Shown: positions 26,206 through 35,151, counted from the first letter of the stretch. The stretch: 64,000 nt of DNA from Bacillota bacterium (GCA_009711615.1 VENI01000007.1:1-64000), one strand, 5' to 3'. Notes: generated from the sequence alone by a model not told the origin. Numbers and translations are program-made.

Positions 26206-27371
26206 TAAACCGGCACGCTCCTTTTCCGCATACTTTTATAAGTTATTTCCGAAGTCAAACCGCCTTCAACCAACTTTTTGTTAACTAATTCGTAAAAGAG
26301 CTTGCGGTCATTACCGTCCACCACCGCCTGTTGGTGGGCCTCAGCCAGGCTAACCGGGTAACCGCCTCCCTTTCTTGCCTGGTCTACCGCTATGCTGTGT
26401 ACCCTGTTGATATAATTTCCGTCCAATGCCACCCACTCTGGCACTTCCACCCGCACAATTTCTGACTCAACATTAATATAGAAGAAATATACCCGGTGGT
26501 TACCATAGCTTTTCAGCACTTTGGAATTGGATTTAAATAGGGCTGTCCGCTGACCCGGTGCTAAACATTTCTCAAATAACGTTGCATCCCGCAGGCCGGA
26601 TATTAATTCACAATTTGCTTCCGGTTTGCCACGCTGATTGCATTCATCGCAGTTAGCACGATCATATGGGCACAGATGCACCCGCAACATATTTACCACA
26701 TCTGTGCTGCGGGTTCCGGATATGTAACCAGCCATTGGAATTCGCTGCTGTTTTAAACTTTCATAGTATGTAATCAACTGTTTAATAAATTGATCTGCCC
26801 ACTCACCTTGTTGTTCTGCTGCCCATTGTATCAATGTACCATCAGTTAACGCTATGGCAATGGCACTAGTACAATCTGCACCGATATCTACAAGGCCCTT
26901 CATTTCTGCCAGCGTTCTGATAGATGATACACGCTGGCTGTCCACCAGTCGCTTGGCACCGTTTTCATCCATGTACAATTCCTCGTCACGGTAATACAGC
27001 CTGGGTACACTGGCCAGCCGGGCAGTAGAGTCATCACCGTAGCGCAAAAACACTGTACCGATATTAATTAAATAACACAGTGACACTTCATGATGATCTG
27101 GAAAAAGTTGTGAACCATCACTGGCCAGTACTGTATAATCTTCTGGTACATCAGGTAGCGAATGTAAAATAGTAACATCCTCCACCGGTTCAGCCACCAA
27201 CCAAGAGGTTTTGCTATCTTTAACCTTTGCTACTATGTCTTTAAGGCCGCCTTCCAGTGCTGACAGGGTTTGGGAGGCCTTTATTAACTTTTGTTTGCTA
27301 TCATTAACATTTGTTTTATGTTGGTCTACCATCGCTTCAATGTGTTGATAAACCCTGGATAAATCAAGCAT
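26205..27371 (-). CDS. nurA: NurA-domain nuclease
   Basis: NurA is a Mn-dependent 5'-to-3' nuclease with an RNase H-like fold that pairs with HerA. The 388-residue protein shows the family hallmark VLASDGSQLFPDHHE (catalytic Asp in DGSQ) and a later SGTRSTDVVNMLRVH segment with the conserved Arg and Asp. A Cys cluster, CPYDRANCDEC, could bind metal. The ATG at 27371 is preferred over 27389 because GGGAGTG lies seven bases upstream. It opens the five-gene operon, and a dispersed repeat lies in its upstream region. Confidence 0.85.
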   Translation of the reverse strand: MLDLSRVYQHIEAMVDQHKTNVNDSKQKLIKASQTLSALEGGLKDIVAKVKDSKTSWLVAEPVEDVTILHSLPDVPEDYTVLASDGSQLFPDHHEVSLCYLINIGTVFLRYGDDSTARLASVPRLYYRDEELYMDENGAKRLVDSQRVSSIRTLAEMKGLVDIGADCTSAIAIALTDGTLIQWAAEQQGEWADQFIKQLITYYESLKQQRIPMAGYISGTRSTDVVNMLRVHLCPYDRANCDECNQRGKPEANCELISGLRDATLFEKCLAPGQRTALFKSNSKVLKSYGNHRVYFFYINVESEIVRVEVPEWVALDGNYINRVHSIAVDQARKGGGYPVSLAEAHQQAVVDGNDRKLFYELVNKKLVEGGLTSEITYKSMRKRSVPV

Positions 27372-27457
27372 CAATAACACTCCCTGCATATAGAACCATT
27401 GTTCGGTATAATTTCGACGACAGCAAACATTTTCCCTGCGGCCAAAATATATTTACT

Positions 27458-27590
27458 GGAAATATTGCAGGTTAAATGCATGAATTTACATGTAAATATG
27501 AATGTTTGGGCGTCATAAATGCCGCCCCTACTGCCGTTTAAGCTATATCAATACCTTTATGCAATAATTTCTTTGGTTTTCATTCTGAAT
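27458..27590. repeat. 133-bp dispersed intergenic repeat, copy A
   Basis: Similar over its length to 53017-53149, with 39 bases identical (27497-27535 and 53055-53093). The core contains the inverted repeat GGGCGTCAT-AA-ATGCCGCCC. It lies between the histidine kinase terminator and nurA. Confidence 0.8.
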
Positions 27591-27621
27591 TCTGACTCCT
27601 CACTTTTGTGTCTTTCAACTG

Positions 27622-27659
27622 AAAAAAATCACCCCCGGAAAAACTGGCTTCCGGGGGTG
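27622..27659 (-). terminator. terminator of the two-component system
   Basis: Minus strand: CACCCCCGGAA / TTCCGGGGGTG (27659-27649 and 27640-27630), followed by ATTTTTTT. Confidence 0.92.
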
Positions 27660-27663
27660 GCTT

Positions 27664-29739
27664 TTAGCTCTTTGGCATTTTTATAATCGCTTTAAAAAGG
27701 TCTCCATCAATTTCTATATTAAAGCTTCCCTTCTGGATATTGATTAGACTTTTAGCAATGGATAAACCCAAACCACTACCTTGACTACTTCTTGCTTCAT
27801 CTCCCCTTTTAAAGCGTTCCATTAGCTCATCAGAAGAAATGTTAAGTTCGTGGGCGGATATATTTTTGATTGTTAAAACTACTTCATCTGCTATTTCCTC
27901 AATGTCGATATATACTCTTGAGCCCTTTTGAGCATATTTAAATATATTAGACAATAAATTTTCTATCGCTCTCCATAATAGTTTTCCATCGGCTTTAATA
28001 TATACCTTATCCTTTGGTTGATTAATTTTAAAATCTAAATTCAACTGCTGTATTTTATCATCAACTTCCCCGATACCTTGGGTTATTAAGGATACAATAT
28101 CTATTTTTTCGTAATTTACCGGTATACTTCCACTGGAAGCTTTAGATGCTTCAAAAAGGTCATCGGTAAGCACTTTTAACCTATCAGCTTTCTGATCAAT
28201 TATTTGTATATATTCTGCTGATTTCTCTTTATCCTGTTCGTTCTTTAATAAATCTACATAAGTGATAATAGAAGTTAATGGTGTTCTAATATCGTGGGAT
28301 ACGTTGGTAATTAATTCTGCTTTTAAACGCTCACTTTTTAGTTTATTATCAACGGCTTTATTTAAACCATCGGTGATACCATTTATATTGTAAGCTAGTT
28401 TTCCCAGTTCCCCATCTTCGGGCAGGTCTATTTTGTGGTAAATATCACCGTCTTTAACCTTCTCTACACCTTCTTTGATGGCATTGAATTTTCTCACCAT
28501 CTTAAGGGATGCAAATATCGAACCCCCTACTACTAATGGTAGTAAAATAATTGTTAACGGAAACACCGGTAATGTTATTAGTACCAAAAGTGTATAGGAG
28601 ATCACTGCTAAGATAACCTTTACTCCTACAGTTCCATTATCACTGATCAGTTTAAATATTTTGTAACAGATGGTATAGATTAATGTATGGGTTATTATTG
28701 TTTTATTTTTAATATGCTTAATTAGTGACAGTACAAATATTAAACCGGTTGAACCAATTATCAGAGTAGCCGGTAATATCAGTTTATATGCTTCACTGTA
28801 GGATACAAATCTTATAATACTGAACCATAACCCTATAAGGAAGAAACAACTGATTATATTTATATCATTGTACAGTTTATCAACAAAGTTCAAATGATCT
28901 TTATTATCTGCTTCTGGCTTTCTGCCTATGACCACAATCAGATATATGAATGCTACAGCTAAACCCAGTAATGAACCTGCAATTATATAAAGATTATTGG
29001 TTACAAGCTCTTTATCTGCTTGCCAATATCCTATCCTCGATTGCAAATATTCATCAGTAAAAGCAATATATATAACATCATCTTGCTGTTTCAACCCACT
29101 AATATCCCAATGATAATAATTATTTCCTTTAATTTGCTCGGGATATACATTTTGTTCTGACTGATCAAATATTAAATAAGATGGAAAAGATTTAAAATAA
29201 TCCTTGTCTGTATCGGGGCTATTAGTAAATTCATTTTCACCATCACTAGCATAATATATTAAGCCATTATAACTTTCTAACTCTTGCAAATTCGCTCTAT
29301 ATTGATTTAAATCTTCTGTGATTAACCTGTCCCTCATTTGGGAAAGTTCATCGGTATAGACTTCCCTAAATTTTTCACGATTTTCCTCATCTGTTAGGTT
29401 AGGGTTATAGTTTTTAGATTGATGTTTGAACTGGGAGTATAGATTATTTTCTTCCCTTTCCAGTTCCTTATCTGTAATAGTTCCACCACTCAGAATGTAT
29501 TCTTCACTCTTATATTTATCTATTAAACTAATTAAGATGTTTGTAACATTTCGATAATCACTGATGTAACTTTTGCCAGTAAAATAGTTTTCTTCAAAAG
29601 CTATATCTAATTCTTCATGATGAGTTTCTACTAAATTTAAAAATATAGTAATAGCGCTGGTGAAGCATAGTATTGCAATTGCAAAGGCAATAACCTTTGC
29701 TGTTAATGAATGGCTATATTTTTTCCACTTTATATCCAA
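27664..29739 (-). CDS. membrane sensor histidine kinase
   Basis: The 691-residue kinase has an N-terminal membrane helix (about 14-34), an extracytoplasmic domain of about 190 residues and a second helix near 248-270. A group of further membrane helices lies between about 290 and 410. A HAMP-like linker precedes the phospho-acceptor box NVSHDIRTPLTSIITYVDLL, and the ATPase domain carries N and G boxes (ENLLSNIFKYA, GSGLGLSIAKSL). The large membrane sensor suggests an envelope or peptide signal. TTG start at 29739, overlapping the response regulator gene by 26 bases, so the two are coupled. No transporter lies beside it. Confidence 0.92.
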   Translation of the reverse strand: MDIKWKKYSHSLTAKVIAFAIAILCFTSAITIFLNLVETHHEELDIAFEENYFTGKSYISDYRNVTNILISLIDKYKSEEYILSGGTITDKELEREENNLYSQFKHQSKNYNPNLTDEENREKFREVYTDELSQMRDRLITEDLNQYRANLQELESYNGLIYYASDGENEFTNSPDTDKDYFKSFPSYLIFDQSEQNVYPEQIKGNNYYHWDISGLKQQDDVIYIAFTDEYLQSRIGYWQADKELVTNNLYIIAGSLLGLAVAFIYLIVVIGRKPEADNKDHLNFVDKLYNDINIISCFFLIGLWFSIIRFVSYSEAYKLILPATLIIGSTGLIFVLSLIKHIKNKTIITHTLIYTICYKIFKLISDNGTVGVKVILAVISYTLLVLITLPVFPLTIILLPLVVGGSIFASLKMVRKFNAIKEGVEKVKDGDIYHKIDLPEDGELGKLAYNINGITDGLNKAVDNKLKSERLKAELITNVSHDIRTPLTSIITYVDLLKNEQDKEKSAEYIQIIDQKADRLKVLTDDLFEASKASSGSIPVNYEKIDIVSLITQGIGEVDDKIQQLNLDFKINQPKDKVYIKADGKLLWRAIENLLSNIFKYAQKGSRVYIDIEEIADEVVLTIKNISAHELNISSDELMERFKRGDEARSSQGSGLGLSIAKSLINIQKGSFNIEIDGDLFKAIIKMPKS

Positions 29740-30400
29740 TCCCCCACACCACCTTCAAGTATTTTGGCTCCTTAGGATTTATTTCAATTTTTTCTCTTAT
29801 TTTTCTAATATGAACTGCCACTGTATTTTCCGGATTAAAGGATGTTTCATTCCACACCTTTTCATATATCTCATCTATGGAAAATACCCTTCCCGCATTG
29901 GCGGTTAGAAGTTTTAATATCTTGTATTGCACAGGAGTTAGTTTTACTTCTTCTCCATCAACAGTTATAACTTTACTCTCATCGTCTACCTCAAGTCCCC
30001 CGGTTTTAAATAAATTACTTTTAGTTTCCAGGCTTCCCAGTGATACATATCTCCTAAGTTGTGATTTAACCCTGGCAATTAATTCTAAGGGGTTAAAGGG
30101 TTTTGTTATATAATCGTCCGCGCCCATATTTAATCCCATTATTTTGTCAGTATCCTCAGATTTTGCCGAGAGCATTATTACTGGAATATTATTTTCTTCT
30201 CTTATTTTCATGGTTGCCCTTAAACCGTCCATTTCTGGCATCATAATATCCATTATTATCAAATGAATTTCATTTTCTTTTATTATTGTTAGAGCCTCCA
30301 AACCGTTAGAGGCCTTAAGTACTGTATAACCTTCATTTGCTAAATATATTTTAATGGCATCCAGTATTTCCTTATCATCATCACAGACTAGGATATTCAA
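29714..30400 (-). CDS. OmpR/PhoB-family response regulator
   Basis: The 228-residue regulator has a receiver domain with the acidic pair (CDDDKE), phospho-acceptor Asp in LIIMDIMMPEMDG and conserved Lys in DYITKPF. A winged-helix DNA-binding domain follows (about 130-228; AVHIRKIREKIE is the recognition region). It pairs with the downstream histidine kinase. TCTTAAG direct repeats in its upstream region are plausible binding sites, implying autoregulation. Confidence 0.95.
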   Translation of the reverse strand: MNILVCDDDKEILDAIKIYLANEGYTVLKASNGLEALTIIKENEIHLIIMDIMMPEMDGLRATMKIREENNIPVIMLSAKSEDTDKIMGLNMGADDYITKPFNPLELIARVKSQLRRYVSLGSLETKSNLFKTGGLEVDDESKVITVDGEEVKLTPVQYKILKLLTANAGRVFSIDEIYEKVWNETSFNPENTVAVHIRKIREKIEINPKEPKYLKVVWGIGYKVEKI

Positions 30401-30458
30401 GAGCTATCACCCCAACAGATTAATTTGTCCAAATTATATCACACCCCTTTGCTGTTAC

Positions 30459-30523
30459 TCTAAGGTAATGATATCAGCTAAATCTTAAGGTAACCTCAAT
30501 ACAAATCTTAAGAACTTCTTAAG
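30459..30523 (-). promoter_or_regulatory. direct repeats upstream of the response regulator
   Basis: TCTTAAG occurs at 30483, 30506 and 30517, with a degenerate TCTAAGG at 30459. Start-to-start spacings are about 24, 23 and exactly 11 bases. Heptamers repeated once or twice per helical turn are typical of OmpR-family sites. Confidence 0.5.
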
Positions 30524-30532
30524 ATGCATATA

Positions 30533-30566
30533 AAAAAGACTGATAATAGTAATCAGCCTTTTTTAT
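30533..30566. terminator. bidirectional terminator at the end of the spoVA-type operon
   Basis: AAAAAAG...CTGAT / ATCAG...CTTTTTT hairpin, with A and T runs on either side; it overlaps the stop codon of the DUF4363 gene. Confidence 0.8.
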
Positions 30567-30943
30567 AAGATGTTCTTAAGATTTACTGCTTCTTTTTCTG
30601 GTATGTGTTGAATCATTAGTTTCAACTCAGATAAATGCCCCAGTGACAGGTCGGTGTTTTTTTGTGTTATGTATTCTTTTACCCTGGCCAGTGTAAATTC
30701 TATATTATCTATCTCCTGGTGGTCTAGAAGCACTGGCCACCAACTGGCTTCGCTGTGCCATTTTTTATCCAACGCCTTGGTTTTCTTTATTGCGGCATCC
30801 CAGTTGTTTGTTTCCGCTGCCTTCACTATTTGATCTATGTCTTGGGAAAAGTCTTCTGCTGTGATATTGATGGTATGGTTAGTCCAAACACCTACTAAGA
30901 CCATTATTACCAACAGTACTGTTAATACTGACAATAACCGCAT
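30563..30943 (-). CDS. DUF4363 family protein
   Basis: The 126-residue protein has an N-terminal signal-anchor helix (about residues 3-22). A short extracytoplasmic helical domain follows, containing NNWDAAIKKTKALDKKWHSEASWWPVLLDHQEID, which I recognise as DUF4363. The ATG at 30943 has GGAGG eight bases upstream; a TTG two codons earlier is less well placed. It follows a DUF421 gene by 15 bases and is the last gene of the spoVA-type operon. DUF4363 genes commonly accompany DUF421 genes in spore formers; function unknown. Confidence 0.75.
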   Translation of the reverse strand: MRLLSVLTVLLVIMVLVGVWTNHTINITAEDFSQDIDQIVKAAETNNWDAAIKKTKALDKKWHSEASWWPVLLDHQEIDNIEFTLARVKEYITQKNTDLSLGHLSELKLMIQHIPEKEAVNLKNIL

Positions 30944-30958
30944 CTGCAAAACCTCCGT

Positions 30959-31639
30959 TTAACCAGCCTTTGATTTTGTTTGGTAAAACAGTTGTCCTTC
31001 AGTATCAATACTGGCAAATAAGACGTCTTTTAAATTATGTATATCAAATTTTTTTAATTCTGAACGGAGCCATTCTTCATTTAAATTTAGTTTAGCTAGA
31101 TTTTCATGAAAAATATACCCATCGATCACCAGCGTTGTGGGTATTCCTTCATATGTAGTGGAAAGATCAATATCATCAGGATTAAGTGGCCTTTTTTGTG
31201 ACTTAGGAATTACACTTAAATCACCGCTCGTTTCTAGAATGGCAAACTCTACATCAGAAATGTTAGGTACATTTTTTGATCTTAACTGTTCCAGCAGGTC
31301 GTTGATGTTATATCGCTGCTGGCTTAATTCTTGTTCAACTATTTTGCCGTTTTCTATCAACACACTTGGTTTACCACAAATAATCCCCCTAGCCCGCTCG
31401 CTTTTCAATGACAAATACGACAACGCCACTTGAAACAGCACTAAGCTTAAAAGGGCAACTACTCCACTTACTAGAGGTACACCCACATCAGCCATAGGGA
31501 TTACCGCAAGTTCTGCCACTAAAATTATTATTACCAGTTCATAGGGCTGTAGTTGACCAATCTGCCTTTTACCCATTAGTCTTAATCCCACTGCCACTAA
31601 AGAAAATAATATGGCTGTTCGGATAATAACCAAAAGCAT
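30959..31639 (-). CDS. DUF421 / YetF-like membrane protein (second copy)
   Basis: The 226-residue protein has three N-terminal membrane helices (to about residue 75) with the LMGKRQIGQLQPYELVIIILVAE signature of DUF421. Two soluble DUF421-type repeats follow, including KPSVLIENGKIV and DVEFAILETSGDLSVI. It is a paralogue of the larger copy at 34023. YetF-like proteins are encoded in spoVA-2mob operons that alter spore germination and heat resistance; the molecular role is unknown. It lies 12 bases after the YhcN-type lipoprotein gene. Confidence 0.88.
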   Translation of the reverse strand: MLLVIIRTAILFSLVAVGLRLMGKRQIGQLQPYELVIIILVAELAVIPMADVGVPLVSGVVALLSLVLFQVALSYLSLKSERARGIICGKPSVLIENGKIVEQELSQQRYNINDLLEQLRSKNVPNISDVEFAILETSGDLSVIPKSQKRPLNPDDIDLSTTYEGIPTTLVIDGYIFHENLAKLNLNEEWLRSELKKFDIHNLKDVLFASIDTEGQLFYQTKSKAG

Positions 31640-31651
31640 AATTCTTCTCTC

Positions 31652-32107
31652 CTACCCCCGCATGTCCTTGTTTATTTTATTTACTTTTTGCTCTATTTTT
31701 GGCAAATTAATATTCTCCCCAGACTTGATTTGCTTTTCAATCTGCTGCAGTTGCCAAAATAATTTTTTATCTGAAGTTACCTGAACAACATAGTCACCAT
31801 TAGGCTTTTTTATAGCACTGTGTACCTGCTGCCTTATTCTTTTTAAGAACAGTCGGTCAAAACCATTTACTTTCACGGCGCTTGAGATTTCATTGTTTAT
31901 CACAACAGCGGTACTGTCTTCAACACCATCAACAGTTTTGGCGATAGTTTTAACTTGTTCCGCCAACTTTTGGTCAACATTTATTTCTTTGCTAGGTTTA
32001 AATTGCTCCGGTTTCTGAGCAGGAGCAGTACAAGCACATAAACATACGGCCAGGATCATTGGCACAACAATAAAAAATTTGCTTCTGTTGTATAAGTTTT
32101 GGATCAT
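31652..32107 (-). CDS. YhcN/YlaJ-family spore lipoprotein
   Basis: The 151-residue protein has a lipoprotein signal peptide (basic start, hydrophobic core, lipobox LCAC near residues 22-27). The YhcN/YlaJ domain follows, with VKTIAKTVDGVEDSTAVVINNEISSAVKV. Members occur in spores of Bacillus and in spoVA-2mob operons. ATG at 32107 follows GGTGAT; a TTG one codon upstream is possible. It lies 49 bases after spoVAEb. Confidence 0.85.
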   Translation of the reverse strand: MIQNLYNRSKFFIVVPMILAVCLCACTAPAQKPEQFKPSKEINVDQKLAEQVKTIAKTVDGVEDSTAVVINNEISSAVKVNGFDRLFLKRIRQQVHSAIKKPNGDYVVQVTSDKKLFWQLQQIEKQIKSGENINLPKIEQKVNKINKDMRG

Positions 32108-32156
32108 CAAATATCACCACTTCTTAATTTTTCATTATTCATTTTTCATTCAAGAA

Positions 32157-32510
32157 TTACCCCTTTGCCCTTACTAAAAGCGACGCGATGAAACCAAAGA
32201 TAATAGCCGCAGAGATACCAGCACTTGTTACCTCAAAAATACCGGTAAGTATACCCACTATGCCGGTGCTTTCTGCTTCAGCCATAGCACCATGGGCCAG
32301 AGAATTACCAAAACTGGTTATCGGTACAGTAGCACCCGCCCCGGCAAAATCAATCAGTGGTTCATATAGGCCCAGTCCTGCCAGCACCGCTCCTGCCACC
32401 ACCAGCGTACTCATGGTGTGGGCCGGAGTAAGTTTTCCTACATCCATCAGCAGTTGGCCTATCACGCAGATAAGTCCTCCCACAACAAAAGCTGTTAAAT
32501 AAGCTTCCAA
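32157..32510 (-). CDS. spoVAE: stage V sporulation protein AEb
   Basis: The 117-residue protein has four membrane helices with the SpoVAEb signatures [13 protein letters not shown] (about 11-23) and [21 protein letters not shown] (about 54-74). SpoVA proteins form the inner-membrane channel that takes up dipicolinic acid in the forespore and releases it at germination. It follows spoVAD after 12 bases and resembles the spoVAC product (shared FAGAGxxVPxxxFxNS motif). Confidence 0.95.
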   Translation of the reverse strand: MEAYLTAFVVGGLICVIGQLLMDVGKLTPAHTMSTLVVAGAVLAGLGLYEPLIDFAGAGATVPITSFGNSLAHGAMAEAESTGIVGILTGIFEVTSAGISAAIIFGFIASLLVRAKG

Positions 32511-32522
32511 AATTAATCACCT

Positions 32523-33530
32523 CTAATGATCATACTCAATGGATACAGCGTGCGCTATACAAGGAATACTTTCTTTCTGCTGGTAAGATAAAGGTGATAA
32601 CAATGCTCCAGTGGCCACTATTAACACCTTTTTCAATTCTCGTTGCTTAATTCTCTTTAATATGTGCCCGTATGTAACAGCTGCAGAGCAGCCGCATCCG
32701 CTACCACCGGAAAACACCGACATATCATCACTGTAGATCATCAATCCACAATCAGTAAAAATATCCTCTGGCATATCAATCTTGTGCTTTTTAAATAAAT
32801 CAGCAGCTATTTGATGTCCCACTTTACCCAAATCACCGGTTGCAATGAGGTCATATTCACTGGCTGAAATATTCAAGTCCCTAAAGTGTGCGGTAATTGT
32901 ATCCACTGCCGCCGGAGCCATTGCCCCACCCATATTAAAAGGGTCAGATAAGCCCATATCCACTACCTTACCAATGGTAGCCGACGTTACCCTAGGGCCA
33001 CTACCCTTTGTGCTTAATATCCCCACCCCAGCTGCAGTAACAGTCCACTGAGCTGTGGGAGGTTTTTGAGCCCCATATTCTGTGGGATATCTAAACTGCT
33101 TTTCCACTGTAGCATTGTGACTGACAGCACCACAAAGAATTTTTTCTGCTGCCCCACTGTCTATCAAAAGGGAACCCAGTGCCATACTTTCCATAGATGA
33201 TGAACAGGCTCCAAAAAGGCCTAAATATGGAACGCCCAGAGTTCGGGCAGTAAAACTGCTAGATATAATTTGGTTTAATAAGTCTCCGCTTAAAAAAAAC
33301 TGGATATCTTCTTTTTTATATCCAGCCTTTTTAATGGCATCTTCGCAGGCCTCCTCCAACATCTTTCTTTCTGCTTTCTCATAACTGTCTTGTCCAATAT
33401 ATAAATCACCATGCAACAGATCAAAATCATCTGCCAGAGGCCCTTTAGCCTCAAAGGGCCCCCCCACCACAGACGAAGAAATTATAGCCGGCTTGTTTTT
33501 AAAAATCCAGGTTTGGTGCCCATGCAGCAT
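32523..33530 (-). CDS. spoVAD: stage V sporulation protein AD
   Basis: The 335-residue protein has the thiolase-like SpoVAD fold: LFGACSSSMESMALG (about 104-118) and FSGGSGCGCSAAVTYG (about 273-288) are the characteristic stretches. SpoVAD binds dipicolinic acid and sits on the outer surface of the spore inner membrane with SpoVAC and SpoVAEb. It starts one base after spoVAC ends, so the two are coupled. Confidence 0.95.
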   Translation of the reverse strand: MLHGHQTWIFKNKPAIISSSVVGGPFEAKGPLADDFDLLHGDLYIGQDSYEKAERKMLEEACEDAIKKAGYKKEDIQFFLSGDLLNQIISSSFTARTLGVPYLGLFGACSSSMESMALGSLLIDSGAAEKILCGAVSHNATVEKQFRYPTEYGAQKPPTAQWTVTAAGVGILSTKGSGPRVTSATIGKVVDMGLSDPFNMGGAMAPAAVDTITAHFRDLNISASEYDLIATGDLGKVGHQIAADLFKKHKIDMPEDIFTDCGLMIYSDDMSVFSGGSGCGCSAAVTYGHILKRIKQRELKKVLIVATGALLSPLSYQQKESIPCIAHAVSIEYDH

Positions 33531-34010
33531 TTAGACACCCCCCAACATGGTGATAATTGATTTTAAGAGGGCTATAACAAAGGCAGCAAAAACACCATAT
33601 ATAATTACAGCTCCAGCCAACTTAAACATATTTCCTCCAACCCCTAGCACAAAACCTTCACTACGGTGTTCAATGGCTGCTGAGGCTATTGAGTTGGCAA
33701 AACCAGTAACAGGCACGGCACTTCCCGCCCCGGCCCATTGGGCAATATGATCATAAATTCCGGTGGCAGTTAATATAACGGCAATTAATATTAATACCGC
33801 AACAGTGGGATTACCGACTGTTTTTTCGGTAAAGTTAAAGTTCCAAAGAAAATAACTAGAAATACCCTGTCCTATTACACAAATTGCTCCTCCGACGAGA
33901 AATGCTCGGAGAGAATTTACAGCCACTGGTCTTGCTGGTTCTCGTTCTTTAGCAAAAGCTTGGTACTCCTGCTGCACCGGAGTAAGTTTTTTCTTCATTT
34001 TGTTGGACAT
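33531..34010 (-). CDS. spoVAC: stage V sporulation protein AC
   Basis: The 159-residue membrane protein has a charged cytoplasmic N terminus and about four helices. FLVGGAICVIGQGISSYFL and WAGAGSAVPVTGFANSIASAA match SpoVAC, a mechanosensitive-like channel for dipicolinic acid. It is followed immediately by spoVAD. The ribosome site GGGGTGCATTAA precedes ATG at 34010. Confidence 0.95.
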   Translation of the reverse strand: MSNKMKKKLTPVQQEYQAFAKEREPARPVAVNSLRAFLVGGAICVIGQGISSYFLWNFNFTEKTVGNPTVAVLILIAVILTATGIYDHIAQWAGAGSAVPVTGFANSIASAAIEHRSEGFVLGVGGNMFKLAGAVIIYGVFAAFVIALLKSIITMLGGV

Positions 34011-34022
34011 TTAATGCACCCC

Positions 34023-34880
34023 TTATTTTATAAGCACAGGTTCTAGTTCATTAATAATTTCTTTCAATTCAAATGCCGATTGAGCATACATTTCTTTTGC
34101 TTTTTGGTTTTGGGTACTTAATGCGTATGTCTCGTAATCTGCGTGGCATTTTTTTAATGTGTAATAAGCCAACTCTTTAGCTTTGGGTTTTGGTACCTGC
34201 ACGGCATCATCAAATAAATCTAGGTACAGTTGACCTGTGGAATCCACCTGGCCAATAAAAACATTCTCTGGATCAACACCTACTTTGCTAAGTTCTGTGT
34301 GTAACCAGTCTCTGTTCAACCCCATTGCAGTTAGAGGCTCATCCATAACCACACCGTCCATCATCACTGTCTGCGGTACGGAATGTCGGGCCACATTTAC
34401 TCCCATGGTTTTGGCATCCAGTGGTTGTTTATCTTTCTTTAGATGAACACTGACATCACCGTTAGGTTCCAACATAGCAAACTCAACATCGGCCACTTGA
34501 AACACATTTTTTTGACGTAATCTGCTTAACAAATCCTCCGATGTCAACCGGGCCTCCATCAGTTTATCTTCCATCACCTTGCCATGATTAATCAAAACCG
34601 ATTCTTTGCCTTGAACAACATCCTTTACTGACTTGTACTTGAGGCTTAAAAAACTTAACGTTATAGGAAGTATTGTCCAAACAGCCAATGCTACCAACCC
34701 TAGTGGTGCCGGTATCAATTTTACCGATATACCAGCAACTAAAACTCCCACTATGATAACTGTTTCCATGTCAAACAAAGTTAATTGTGATGCCTGTTTT
34801 TTACCTAGTAAGCGCACTAGCAATAAAGTGAGGGCAAATAAACCTATGGACCATAATAATATGTTTAACCATTCCGGCAT
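34023..34880 (-). CDS. DUF421 / YetF-like membrane protein (first copy)
   Basis: The 285-residue protein has three N-terminal helices and the LLGKKQASQLTLFDMETVIIVG motif, then the DUF421 soluble domains (GKESVLINHGKVM; DVEFAMLEPNGDVSVHLKK). A C-terminal helical extension of about 60 residues is absent from the second copy. In spoVA-2mob operons a YetF-like gene occupies the same place upstream of spoVAC. It is separated from spoVAC by 12 bases. Confidence 0.88.
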   Translation of the reverse strand: MPEWLNILLWSIGLFALTLLLVRLLGKKQASQLTLFDMETVIIVGVLVAGISVKLIPAPLGLVALAVWTILPITLSFLSLKYKSVKDVVQGKESVLINHGKVMEDKLMEARLTSEDLLSRLRQKNVFQVADVEFAMLEPNGDVSVHLKKDKQPLDAKTMGVNVARHSVPQTVMMDGVVMDEPLTAMGLNRDWLHTELSKVGVDPENVFIGQVDSTGQLYLDLFDDAVQVPKPKAKELAYYTLKKCHADYETYALSTQNQKAKEMYAQSAFELKEIINELEPVLIK

Positions 34881-34895
34881 TTTAAACTACCCCTT

Positions 34896-35102
34896 TTAAA
34901 AACCTTTATATTGCGGTTCCTGATATTCTAATTCTCTTACCCGGTCTTCAATCTTCTTAATGATCCCGTCTAGGCGTGCAGTGGAGCTGTTAAACAGCTC
35001 TTTTGTATCTTCGTTTTGTTCTATTTCTGCCATGGACTGCAGAGTAGATTGGGTGCCTTTTAAACTGGCCATTGTTTGTTTAACTTGTGATGCAACCGTC
35101 AT
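34896..35102 (-). CDS. DUF1657 family protein, first gene of the spoVA-type operon
   Basis: The 68-residue helical protein (MTVASQVKQTMASLKGTQST...) matches DUF1657, a small family typical of spore formers and of the first position of spoVA-2mob operons. The ATG at 35102 has GGAGGTGGTAGTC in front; the frame could extend five codons upstream but would cover this site. Function unknown. A forespore-type promoter lies directly upstream. Confidence 0.85.
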   Translation of the reverse strand: MTVASQVKQTMASLKGTQSTLQSMAEIEQNEDTKELFNSSTARLDGIIKKIEDRVRELEYQEPQYKGF

Positions 35103-35122
35103 GACTACCACCTCCATAAAGA

Positions 35123-35151
35123 TATTTTGTATTTTAAGGGAGTTTTTATAC
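35123..35151 (-). promoter_or_regulatory. candidate sigma-G promoter of the spoVA-type operon
   Basis: On the minus strand GTATA (35151-35147) is followed after 17 bases by CAAAATA (35129-35123). This fits the sigma-G consensus GHATR-N17/18-CATWHTA with one mismatch, 20 bases before the DUF1657 start. Confidence 0.5.
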
